Positions 34,239 through 43,529 of a stretch of 64,000 nt of DNA are shown here, in pieces. The stretch is from Dysgonomonas mossii DSM 22836 (GTDB lineage Bacteria > Bacteroidota > Bacteroidia > Bacteroidales > Dysgonomonadaceae). Position numbers and translations under genes: made by a program. Where the stretch lies: the NCBI RefSeq assembly GCF_000213575.1, contig NZ_GL892004.1, forward strand, positions 124,001 through 188,000. Direction: 5' to 3'. How positions within the stretch are numbered: the stretch's first letter is position 1; the number at the start of each line of letters is the position of its first letter. A model generated the notes under the pieces. It made no database searches. It saw nothing but the letters and a program-made list of their open reading frames with translations, and was not told where the DNA came from.

Positions 34239-35999
34239 TCACCATCCCGGATTTTGTGTATAAACTCCGTTTGACAGACGTACTTCAGATTCAGGTATAG
34301 TAACAAGGCCTTTAGTTTCAGTACGGTAAGTTACTTTATATTTCCCTGTACTTCCCGAGTTATTCACATCAATCTCTGTACCGTAATAATTTTTGTCTGC
34401 TTTCGCTACATCTCCCCAACGAACGAGGTCGAACCAGCGAAGCCCTTCGAATGCGAACTCATATTTACGTTCATTTTTAAGTGCATCTAGAGAATAAGCA
34501 ACAGGAGGTAAACTCACGCGAGCACGTACCTTGTTTATACCATCAGCTGTTTCAGTAAGCTCAGAGTGCATTAAATAAATGTCTGAAAATCTTAGATAAT
34601 AGAAGTCCTGTGCAGCCCACAACTGCATTGGATCTCCATTCACCATATTGTATAAATAGTAGAACATCCCTTTGATACTTTCTTCATCTTTACCTCGCTT
34701 TCCATTATGCTGGAGAGTAGTATATTTTCTGTTTACAAGACCTGTTTCTTGATCTCCTTTACTGCTCTGCCAATTTGCTGCTCCATCATCCGAGCTTTTC
34801 TTAGACAGGTTTATTACAGAAGCCTCTTTGCGTAAGTCTCCGTCTGCCCATGAATTATAGAAAGCAGTATGAATGGTTCCCCATCCCCATCCTTCACCGA
34901 ATGGCACCATAGAGTTTCCGCGAATACCGAAGAATAAAGGAATACGGTTGTTGTATTTTTGACCAATACTCCAATTTGCCAAACCATAACGCAAAGCAAA
35001 CATTACCTCTTTGTTTCCTGTACCTATTGTTGATTTTGGTCCATCTTGTCCAACCCATTTCAGTCCAAGTTTATCAGCCCAAGGTAATGGAGGGTTTTGG
35101 GAATCAAATTTTGGATCAAAATTCTTTGCATTTTCATTTACATAAGCATACGGCCATAAGTTTCTAAAATCAGGAGTTAATTCATAGCCACTATTATCTC
35201 TTACATCTTCAAGTTCTTTTACCACTTTATCTTTTGTCAGACTTCCTTCGGCAAGAGGGATGTCGTTGGTTGCAGTACCTTCTATATTAGTCATGTAACC
35301 TGTATAAAAAAGATATGTGCGTGCCAGATAAGCTTTTGCTACCCAAAGATTAGCATGTCCGTAGTCTTCCAACGGAAGATCAGTGCCTTTAATCCGAGGC
35401 AAATGCTCTATAGCTTTAAGAAAATCTTCTGCAATAAACGAGAATGTCTCTTGAAAAGATGCACGAGGTACTTTACGGTCAGCTTTTGTTGTAGGAATTA
35501 GAGGCATTCCTCCAAAGAATCTGGCAGCTCTGTACATCAAGAACCCTCTCATGAAATAAGCTTCGCCTAAAGTATTGTTTAAAAATTCGTCTGTCTCTTC
35601 TTTAGTCTTAAAATAAGAAGAGAAATCTTTGGATTGAACTGCTTCAATAATGGCATTCGCTCTATAGACTCCATTGTATGTTTCTACCCAAAGTGATTTG
35701 TAGGTATCTTCAACCGGATCTTTGAAATCATCAACATTCTTAGCATTTACGTCGTCAGGGCCTCCTCCACCCAACATACAGTCATCTAATAAGTTTGCAG
35801 CACAATGCTCTTCACTGAAAACACCATCAACATAAAGTGCACTGTAAACTCCGTTCATTGCCTCATCTATATCTTTAGGTGAACTGTAAAAACTGTCCAA
35901 GTCTTTTTGATAGAGATTTTTTGTATCTAGCTGATCTTCGCAGCTAATAAAAAAAGGCAATAAAGCATATATTATATATACTATTTTTTTCATATTCAA
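34239..35999 (-). CDS. SusD/RagB family outer-membrane nutrient-binding lipoprotein
   Basis: A 586-residue lipoprotein (ALLPFFISCEDQ, Cys20). The SusD signature includes YSSPKDIDEAMNGVYSALY near the N-terminus, TPR helices with LGEAYFMRGFLMYRAARFFGGMPL, and the C-terminal YEFAFEGLRWFDLVRWG block found in nearly all family members. It closes as a lid on the SusC transporter and binds the glycan. The stop-to-start gap to SusC is 3 bp. The ligand is inferred to be beta-glucan from the neighbouring GH16, GH3 and GH5 genes. Confidence 0.95.
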   Translation of the reverse strand: MNMKKIVYIIYALLPFFISCEDQLDTKNLYQKDLDSFYSSPKDIDEAMNGVYSALYVDGVFSEEHCAANLLDDCMLGGGGPDDVNAKNVDDFKDPVEDTYKSLWVETYNGVYRANAIIEAVQSKDFSSYFKTKEETDEFLNNTLGEAYFMRGFLMYRAARFFGGMPLIPTTKADRKVPRASFQETFSFIAEDFLKAIEHLPRIKGTDLPLEDYGHANLWVAKAYLARTYLFYTGYMTNIEGTATNDIPLAEGSLTKDKVVKELEDVRDNSGYELTPDFRNLWPYAYVNENAKNFDPKFDSQNPPLPWADKLGLKWVGQDGPKSTIGTGNKEVMFALRYGLANWSIGQKYNNRIPLFFGIRGNSMVPFGEGWGWGTIHTAFYNSWADGDLRKEASVINLSKKSSDDGAANWQSSKGDQETGLVNRKYTTLQHNGKRGKDEESIKGMFYYLYNMVNGDPMQLWAAQDFYYLRFSDIYLMHSELTETADGINKVRARVSLPPVAYSLDALKNERKYEFAFEGLRWFDLVRWGDVAKADKNYYGTEIDVNNSGSTGKYKVTYRTETKGLVTIPESEVRLSNGVYTQNPGW

Positions 36000-36002
36000 T
36001 AA

Positions 36003-39000
36003 TTATAAAGTTATATTAACACCAAACATTACTGTACGAGGAAGAGGGAATAATCCTAAATCTACGCCTCCAGCCCATCCATAATTATAATATATACCAT
36101 TATCTTTTGCATCATTTCCAGACCAACCTCTTTCAGGATCCATACCATCATATTTAGTAAAGGTGTATAAGTTGTTAATAGAAACATATACGGAAGCCCT
36201 CTTAATAAAATTGGTTTTCTTCAACAGTTTGTCGAAATGATATCCAAGGGTTAGATTACTTACTCTCAAATAGTCCGCATCATGCATATATATATCTGAT
36301 ATTAACATATTATTTGCACTGGTAGTATAAGTCAATCGTGGTATCCTGTTAGAAGTTCCTTCACCATGCCAACGGTCAAAAATTTGAGTTGTATAGTTTT
36401 GCCATGGACTATCAGCAAACGAACGATAAGACTGCATTACCTGCATACCAAATTTTCCTACTAATGTAGAGTTTACATAAAAACCTTTATATTCTGCATT
36501 CAATTGTATACCTAATTCAAAATCAGGCTGATATTTCCCCAACATCACCTTATCTTTTTCGTCAATTATTCCATCATCATTCTGATCAACAAAACGAACG
36601 TCTCCCGGCTTACGAGCAACACTTTCTTCATCTCCACCTATCTTAATTGGTACTCCTTTTGAAGTTACATACGCATCTACTTCTTGTTGGTTTTGGAAGA
36701 TCCCTGTAGTTTTATAGCCATAGAAAAATCCCATCGGATGACCAACTTCTATACGCGAGATATACGAAGTCCCTTGTGAAAGAACATCAACAGGCCCGGT
36801 AATAATTCCTTCTGCATTAGCTATACGAATAACTTCATTTTTATTATGAGCTCCACTTAGAGTAACTCCATATTTGAAGTCATTGTAAGAGTCGTTCCAG
36901 TTTAAAGCAATCTCATATCCAGAGTTACGGACATCACCACCATTTACAAATGGAGCATCTGCTCCATTTGTACCTAAAATCGGAGGTTGAACGAGCCAGT
37001 CCTTAGTAGTTTTAACATAGTAGTCGAAAGTTAATCCAAGCCTAGAGGCCAAGAATCTAGTATCTAAACCGACATTAACCTGTTCTGAGGTTTCCCACTT
37101 AATATCAGGATTAGGAACATTTGCAGGAAGTGCTCCTGCAGATGGCACCTCTTTGTTTGAACCAAAATAATAACCATTATCTACATATCTGATATTCGAA
37201 GAATAAACAAAGTTTGGTATACTTTCATTACCATTCTGTCCCCAGCTAGCTCTTAATTTACCGTAATTCAACCATGATGAAGTTGATTGCATAAATTCTT
37301 CTTCCGTAAAATTCCATCCTGCCGAAACAGACGGGAAGTATCCCCAGCGATTACCGCGAGCAAAATTGGAAGAACCATCAGCACGGAATGTAAAGTCAAC
37401 CATGTATCGTTCTTTGAAATTGTAGCTTAAACGGCCAATGTAAGAGAATAGTCCACCTCCTTGAGCCCACCAGTCTGCACCTGTTGTTGATATTTGAGAA
37501 ACAGTCGTCGGAACTTCCGCATTATTTAAATATGCATGATCGAATGAGCCCGGATATTTTGAATTAGACTTATGACCATTAAGTTCTGTATTGGTCATAT
37601 TTTTGACCCATTCTGTACCTAATAATCCACTGATTTTATGATCATTTATTTTTGTTTCATAAGATATAGTGTTGGTCCATGTTGTTGCTGCTCCCATATT
37701 CATACCTTGGTCAATACCATCCGTTGTATTCTCTTGAAATTTACCTAGCATATAAATTGGAGCGTACGACCTGCTTTTACCAAACCATGAATTAACACCA
37801 AATGAAGACCTGAACTTTAATCCATCCATTGGCTCAAATACTGCGAAAACGTTTCCTACAATTGTGTTACCACTTCCTGCATTGTATTGGTGACGGAAAT
37901 ACATTCTTGCTAAAGGATTTATAAGATTAGCAGAAATACCCTCAAGAGCAGGTCCATAACCCCAAGTCTTTGGCAATATATTCTCATTCTCTGTCCAATA
38001 TGCCGGTATTAATGGTGTAGAAACTAAAGCGTCATGCAAGTCGTTCCAATAGATATTACCATTGGCTACAGATCTGTTTATAGTATTTGTGTAAGTTACA
38101 TTTTCACCTACTGTCAACATTGGTTTAGTACCTCTTTTTAATAAAGTAAATTCGGTGTTCATCCTTCCGGTAATACGCCTATAGCCGGCATCCGTCACAT
38201 TTCCTCCAACAATACTTTTCTGGTCATAATATGAAAATCCAAGAGCATAAACAACATCTGTACCCGATCCGGTAATATTGATTGTATGGCTCTGAACAGG
38301 TGCATCTTTTTGAGTGATTTCATCCACCCAGTCTGTCCCTTTCCATCCCGATTGGAGTCTGTCCCAAATATACTGGCCATACTGCTTACCTACATTTCCG
38401 GCAAAAACATTAGTATTGTCCAAATATGTATTATCATTTATCATCTTATTCTTCCAATCGAAAAGAGGAAGCCCTTCATTAGAACGCGCTTCATCAATAA
38501 TATACATATATTCCTGAGCATTCAGAGCGGGTAATTTTTTATAAATATTTTGGACACCGAAATACCCATCATAGCTTATTGTTGGAGAAGAGTTCTTCTC
38601 CCCTCTTTTTGTAGTTACTAGAATTACACCATTCGCCGCACGCGAACCATAAATAGCTGTAGAAGCTCCATCCTTCAATACATCAATAGACTGAATATCA
38701 GACGGGCTAAGATAATCTATCCCCCCTACGGCTACACCATCTACGATGTAAAGAGGATCGGAATTACCAATGGTACCCATACCACGAATCGTAACTTTTG
38801 TTCCCGATCCAGGTGCTCCACTATTACGTGTAATGCTAAGCCCTGGTGCTACACCTTGGAGAGCTTCCATAGCTGTAGTCGGCTTGACTTCTGTTATCTT
38901 ATCTCCTTTTATATTCGTATTAGCTCCCGTTAACAGAGCTTTTTTCTGTACTCCATATCCAACAACAACAACTTCATCAAGTTCTTTTGCCGATTCGATC

Positions 39001-39272
39001 AGAACAACATTTATTTGTTTCTGATTTCCTACTTTTATTTCCTGACGGATATACCCTACATAGGAAAATACAAGCACATCGTTGCTATTGTCAACTTTGA
39101 TTGAATATTTTCCGTCAATATCGGTCAATGATCCAACCGTTTTACCCTTAAGGGCAACAGTGGCTCCGATGATCGGTTCTCCTGTATTGTCAGAAACTAC
39201 TCCTGTAATCTCTTGTGAAAACAATTGAATGTAACAGGATAATGTTAATAATAATAACAAAATTTTTCTCAT
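36003..39272 (-). CDS. SusC/RagA family TonB-dependent outer-membrane transporter
   Basis: A 1,089-residue protein with signal peptide (ILLLLLTLSCYIQLFSQE). A carboxypeptidase-D-like domain (ITGVVSDNTGEPIIGATVALKG, about 22-100) is followed by the TonB-box-containing linker DEVVVVGYGVQKK, the plug (about 115-230: GAPGSGTKVTIRGMGTI, YGSRAANGVILVTTKRG) and a 22-strand barrel ending FGVNITL. It imports oligosaccharides captured by SusD using TonB energy. It is the first gene of the minus-strand locus; the 1.2 kb upstream region separates it from the divergent regulator. Confidence 0.96.
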   Translation of the reverse strand: MRKILLLLLTLSCYIQLFSQEITGVVSDNTGEPIIGATVALKGKTVGSLTDIDGKYSIKVDNSNDVLVFSYVGYIRQEIKVGNQKQINVVLIESAKELDEVVVVGYGVQKKALLTGANTNIKGDKITEVKPTTAMEALQGVAPGLSITRNSGAPGSGTKVTIRGMGTIGNSDPLYIVDGVAVGGIDYLSPSDIQSIDVLKDGASTAIYGSRAANGVILVTTKRGEKNSSPTISYDGYFGVQNIYKKLPALNAQEYMYIIDEARSNEGLPLFDWKNKMINDNTYLDNTNVFAGNVGKQYGQYIWDRLQSGWKGTDWVDEITQKDAPVQSHTINITGSGTDVVYALGFSYYDQKSIVGGNVTDAGYRRITGRMNTEFTLLKRGTKPMLTVGENVTYTNTINRSVANGNIYWNDLHDALVSTPLIPAYWTENENILPKTWGYGPALEGISANLINPLARMYFRHQYNAGSGNTIVGNVFAVFEPMDGLKFRSSFGVNSWFGKSRSYAPIYMLGKFQENTTDGIDQGMNMGAATTWTNTISYETKINDHKISGLLGTEWVKNMTNTELNGHKSNSKYPGSFDHAYLNNAEVPTTVSQISTTGADWWAQGGGLFSYIGRLSYNFKERYMVDFTFRADGSSNFARGNRWGYFPSVSAGWNFTEEEFMQSTSSWLNYGKLRASWGQNGNESIPNFVYSSNIRYVDNGYYFGSNKEVPSAGALPANVPNPDIKWETSEQVNVGLDTRFLASRLGLTFDYYVKTTKDWLVQPPILGTNGADAPFVNGGDVRNSGYEIALNWNDSYNDFKYGVTLSGAHNKNEVIRIANAEGIITGPVDVLSQGTSYISRIEVGHPMGFFYGYKTTGIFQNQQEVDAYVTSKGVPIKIGGDEESVARKPGDVRFVDQNDDGIIDEKDKVMLGKYQPDFELGIQLNAEYKGFYVNSTLVGKFGMQVMQSYRSFADSPWQNYTTQIFDRWHGEGTSNRIPRLTYTTSANNMLISDIYMHDADYLRVSNLTLGYHFDKLLKKTNFIKRASVYVSINNLYTFTKYDGMDPERGWSGNDAKDNGIYYNYGWAGGVDLGLFPLPRTVMFGVNITL

Positions 39273-40489
39273 GCTTAATTAATTTTGCTGAATTCAATTT
39301 GCTGATTAATGCTACTAAATTCTGTTTTGTTTATAAATTCTTTGACTGAAGTGAGATGATTCGTATTTTTCTAGAGTCTTGTATATAGACTTATGAAATC
39401 GGTAAATAAGTTCTCTAGTAAAATGAAGTAAATTGTATTTATCTTATGATATAATGAAATAAGTTTGTTTGTTTTTCTCACTCTTATGCAATCGGTTCAT
39501 GTTTTTCATACTAGATTTTCGTTAGCCATGTCTATAAGTTTTTTTAGTTTAGTTAGATTAAGTTAAATATATAAGAATCATAACCTCTTTATTCTTTTAG
39601 TAACAGGGCGGCTTCTTTTCCCTTAAAAAACCAAAAAGCTTAAATATTTACGATTCCGTATCATTTGATTATGAAAATTTTAAACTATTTGAAAATAATT
39701 CAAGTAAAAATATTTTTCATATTTGTTAGGTCTTTATAAAATTTTACATATAAATATATGTATTAGGGGGATTTGGATTTATAAATAAGGTAATTAGATT
39801 AGATTTAGAACTACTATTGATCAGATTTAGGATTATGTATAATTAAAGTTAACATGTAAGAGAAATAGGCAACTCTTGTTTTTATTTGTTAATACAAAAA
39901 TAAGGCTCAAGTTTTTGTTTTTACATATTTTCACTACAACAAAAACTCAAAAAAGAGCTAAATTGAACACTACATTAATACTACATATAAAATGTAATTG
40001 TCTATATAAAAGACACATATGAAATTTAACAAGAATTGAATAATTTCCCATAGATCAAAAAAAGTATCGCCAAGTCTCCCGAAAATAATATAAATAATAA
40101 TTCTTTACCCAATTTTAAAAATCTCAAAAAGTAGTAATATTAAAAATTTATTCATTACTTTTTCTAATCAATTTAAACTCAATATATAACATTTCCATTA
40201 CTACAAAAACAACAAAAACAACTGTATATATGATAGTTATAACAAAAACAAACTTTACACCCATTTTTTATAATTATATTTGTATATTTGATACCAATAG
40301 GAATATAAATGTAGGTATCCGGAACAAAACATTAACTTCATATGATATCAACTGCCCATTTGAAATTTCGATAGTTAACCATATTTTATAAAAAAATATA
40401 ACAATAAAAATTAAATTCAAATATATAAGAGGATTTATCCAGTAGTAGCGCAACTCGATGGATCATATGATAAACACATCGTTGGGAAG
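39273..40489. other. Long AT-rich intergenic region between SusC and its putative regulator
   Basis: There is no open frame of note on either strand across 1,217 bp. It contains a hairpin AGTTTTTGTT/AACAAAAACT (39910-39919 and 39938-39947) and the 9-mer AACAAAAAC at 39938, 40211 and 40241, partly in an ACTACAA context. In such A-rich sequence these could arise by chance, but they are candidate regulator sites. Tandem promoter boxes for the regulator are at 40275-40290. I found no clear -7 box on the minus strand for the susC gene. Confidence 0.5.
40275..40290 (+). promoter_or_regulatory. Tandem promoter -7 boxes upstream of the 952-residue regulator
   Basis: TATATTTG occurs twice back to back (40275-40282 and 40283-40290), both matching TAnnTTTG. 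The leader would be about 190 nt. The repeat could reflect an alternative start or simple-sequence expansion. Confidence 0.4.
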
Positions 40490-43348
40490 ATGAATAAACA
40501 CATACTATGTTTTATATTTTCAGTAATAATTGGAATATCACTAGTTGTTCCTGCACATTCCACGTCTATCTGGCAACGTAAAATCACGAATTATGAACGA
40601 AGCCAATACAAAGCCGGATTTCAGAACTGGATGATAACACAATCTGACAAAGGATGGATATATTCGGCAAACTCAAATGGCTTGTTAGAGTTCGATGGAG
40701 TAAACTGGACATCATATCCAATAAGAAATAATGTGATACGAATTATTAAAATTATTGATAACAATATATATATTGGCGGGAGTTCCGAATTTGGTCTTTT
40801 TAAACCAAATGCAATCGGTCAGCTAACATACCGCTCCCTATCAGACAAATCAAAAAATTGGGGAGGAGAAGTTTGGAATATAGAGGATGGGGGAGATGTG
40901 ATCTACTTTATAAGTGAACGTTATATCCATATATACCACAAGAAGGTAGGAAATGTCAGCATGATAGATTCCGATACAAAAATAGACTGTTCTCTTTTAC
41001 ATGAAGGAACATTGTATCTGGCAACACCGAATGGAATCTTTTATCTAAACTCGAATAACAAACTAACATTTCTGGAAGCATCCGAACCATTGAGTGGGCA
41101 TAAAATTGTAAGCCTATTATCATACAATAAAGATATATTAGTAACATCGGCGAAGAAAGGTTTATATCTGTTAAATAAAAGCAACATACAACAAATTAAC
41201 TCCATAGCTGATAGCTTCATACAGAAGAATCAATTATTTAGCACAGCCATATCAGGATCAAAAATCGCTATTGGATCAGTCCAAAACGGCGTCATCATAT
41301 TCGACCTAAAAGATCCGTTCTACAAAGAAGAGTTTAATATTAATAGTGGCTTAAAGAATAATACAGTTTTAGGGTGTTTTTTTGATAGTAATCAAAACTT
41401 ATGGCTCGGACTTGATAAAGGAATAAGCTATATAAGCCTCAATTCTCCAATTAGTCCATTATTTGCAACAGTATCACCGATCGGCACAGGATACAGTAGC
41501 GCGATGTACAATAATGAACTATATTTTGGGACTAACCAGGCTCTTTATAAGCTGGATAAAGATAATCGGTATCAATTAATAAAAGGCTCGGAAGGGCAAA
41601 TCTGGTCTACCAACATAATAGATAATACGCTCTTTAGTTCGGGGGATAATGGTATAATGGTAATAACCCCCACAGAGACGTACAAAATAGACCTTCTAGG
41701 AGCTTGGGAAACTCATGCCCTAAGCGAAGACAAGAATAAGCTTATGGTTGCTACCTATTCGGGATTCTGTATTCTGAAGAGGGAAAATGGACGTTGGATG
41801 TTTTCACATAAAATCCCTGAATTTAGAGACTCATTCCGAGGATTTATAGAAGATGACGAGCCCTATAATTTTTGGGTAGCAAATGCGAATGGTACCATGC
41901 GCCGACTAACCTTCGATAAAAATTTTGAAAAAATAATCCGATACAAGACCTATACGCTAAACAATAATGCTTTCGATTCCAATATTATTATCAGGAAGAT
42001 AGAGAACAACCTGGTTATATGTACCCGCAACGGAATACTCCAATATAGCCGGATAACCGACTCGTTCGATCATTATACTCAACTCGAGTTGATGCTGGAA
42101 GGACCAAAGTATTATGAATTTCTCTATCTAGATAAATACAAAAATATTTGGTTTGTTGCCGATCGCAATCTAAAAGTTTTAGCATATAGCGAAGGTAAAT
42201 ACCAAGAATATATACATAACTGGGGGCTTTCGAACGAACTGATAGACAGCTATGAAAATATAAACATGATCGATCCCGAAACTGCAATTGTAGCCGTCGA
42301 TAATGCCTTTGCAAGAATAGACATGTCAAGAAAAAATGGTAAATTCTCAACTATAAATACTTACATCCGAGAAATAACTTGTAGTAAAAACGACAGTATC
42401 TTAAGCTATGGCAGCAGCGAAAAAAGACTTTCATTGCCATACTCATTAAATTCTATAAAAATAAATTTTGCAGCAACCTTCTACGATCATTCCTCAGATA
42501 TATTATATAGCTTCAGGCTGAAAGGAATAGATGACGATTGGAGTATCCCCTCGACCAATACTGTTAAAGAATACACCGGTCTCCACGAGGGTAAATATGT
42601 TTTCGAGGTAAAAGCATTTATTGATGGCAACCCCGATTCTTCGAGCATTACGTCATTTAGTTTTACAGTCCACCCCCCTTGGTACAGGTCGGTACTAGCT
42701 TACTTGCTCTATTCATTAGCTATAGTGATTTTAATACTTATCATCTATAAAAAAACAATCAGTAAACAAAAGAAAATTATACATCAGAAGGGCGAGGAGC
42801 TAATTGCTCAAACCAGACGCTATGAAGAAGAAACAAAGCTGAAAGATGAAGCAATATATGAGCTACAAAACGAGAATCTGAAAAATGAATTGAAATATAA
42901 AACGCAAGAGCTAAATGGTTATATGCTGAATGTGATCCGTAAAAATGAAATGCTCGAAAATGTGAAACGAAACGCATTAAATATATCCAAAGCCATTGAT
43001 GAAGAAAAACAAATAAGTACAATCAAACAAAAAGTCATGAGCCTAATCAGTCAGATCAATACCAATATTGAGCATGACACTGACTTCGAAATATTCCAAT
43101 CAAACTTTGACCTGATACATCAGGATTTCTTCAAACTGCTTGACGAACGGTTCCCTAATCTGACACGCAATGATAAAATATTGTGTGCATACCTCAATAT
43201 GAACCTTTCCTCGAAGGAAATAGCGCCACTGCTCAACATATCGATACGGGGTGTAGAAGTAAACAGATACAGATTACGAAAGAAAATGGATCTGGATAGA
43301 GATGTGAATTTATCAGACTTCCTGCAAAGCTTGAAGCAATACGTCTGA
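40490..43348 (+). CDS. Membrane-spanning propeller/Y_Y_Y sensor with cytoplasmic LuxR-type HTH
   Basis: A 952-residue protein with signal peptide (ILCFIFSVIIGISLVVPAHS). Residues about 30-640 form Reg_prop-type beta-propeller repeats (WIYSANSNGLLEFDGVNW, NLWLGLDKGISYI). A Y_Y_Y domain (about 650-725, YSFRLKGIDDDW, GLHEGKYVFEVKA) follows, then one transmembrane helix (about 732-752), a cytoplasmic coiled coil (about 755-870) and a C-terminal LuxR-type HTH (about 885-935, NDKILCAYLNMNLSSKEIAPLL and VEVNRYRLRKKM). No histidine-kinase or receiver domain is present, unlike hybrid two-component systems. It probably senses a periplasmic oligosaccharide and directly activates the divergent beta-glucan locus. 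Confidence 0.88.
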   Translation: MNKHILCFIFSVIIGISLVVPAHSTSIWQRKITNYERSQYKAGFQNWMITQSDKGWIYSANSNGLLEFDGVNWTSYPIRNNVIRIIKIIDNNIYIGGSSEFGLFKPNAIGQLTYRSLSDKSKNWGGEVWNIEDGGDVIYFISERYIHIYHKKVGNVSMIDSDTKIDCSLLHEGTLYLATPNGIFYLNSNNKLTFLEASEPLSGHKIVSLLSYNKDILVTSAKKGLYLLNKSNIQQINSIADSFIQKNQLFSTAISGSKIAIGSVQNGVIIFDLKDPFYKEEFNINSGLKNNTVLGCFFDSNQNLWLGLDKGISYISLNSPISPLFATVSPIGTGYSSAMYNNELYFGTNQALYKLDKDNRYQLIKGSEGQIWSTNIIDNTLFSSGDNGIMVITPTETYKIDLLGAWETHALSEDKNKLMVATYSGFCILKRENGRWMFSHKIPEFRDSFRGFIEDDEPYNFWVANANGTMRRLTFDKNFEKIIRYKTYTLNNNAFDSNIIIRKIENNLVICTRNGILQYSRITDSFDHYTQLELMLEGPKYYEFLYLDKYKNIWFVADRNLKVLAYSEGKYQEYIHNWGLSNELIDSYENINMIDPETAIVAVDNAFARIDMSRKNGKFSTINTYIREITCSKNDSILSYGSSEKRLSLPYSLNSIKINFAATFYDHSSDILYSFRLKGIDDDWSIPSTNTVKEYTGLHEGKYVFEVKAFIDGNPDSSSITSFSFTVHPPWYRSVLAYLLYSLAIVILILIIYKKTISKQKKIIHQKGEELIAQTRRYEEETKLKDEAIYELQNENLKNELKYKTQELNGYMLNVIRKNEMLENVKRNALNISKAIDEEKQISTIKQKVMSLISQINTNIEHDTDFEIFQSNFDLIHQDFFKLLDERFPNLTRNDKILCAYLNMNLSSKEIAPLLNISIRGVEVNRYRLRKKMDLDRDVNLSDFLQSLKQYV

Positions 43349-43448
43349 CATTTTGACAACAACAGGTAGACCAAAAGACGCTGAGAATATTCAGACCTAT
43401 TCGATTTTCACTGTTTAACTTACAAACATTGATATTTTGTCGTAAAAC

Positions 43449-43503
43449 ATATTGAGAAATATACTCAATATATTTTAGGATAAAAATATAAATCTTATCT
43501 TCG
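43449..43503 (+). promoter_or_regulatory. Candidate hut operon promoter with palindrome
   Basis: ATATTGAG (43449-43456) and CTCAATAT (43464-43471) are perfect 8-bp inverted arms with a 7-bp spacer. About 20 bp downstream of TTTTAG (43473-43478) lies TATCTTCG (43496-43503), one mismatch from TAnnTTTG, 27 bp before the hutU ATG. The palindrome would sit immediately upstream of the -33 region, where an activator or repressor could act. Confidence 0.35.
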
Positions 43504-43529
43504 AGAGATGTAACCAAGAATCAAACATC

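Noticed and set aside
39273-40489. Possible small genes or tRNA in the long intergenic region
   Set aside because: No frame above about 60 codons, no tRNA cloverleaf and no strong terminator-like hairpin; low complexity explains the repeats seen.
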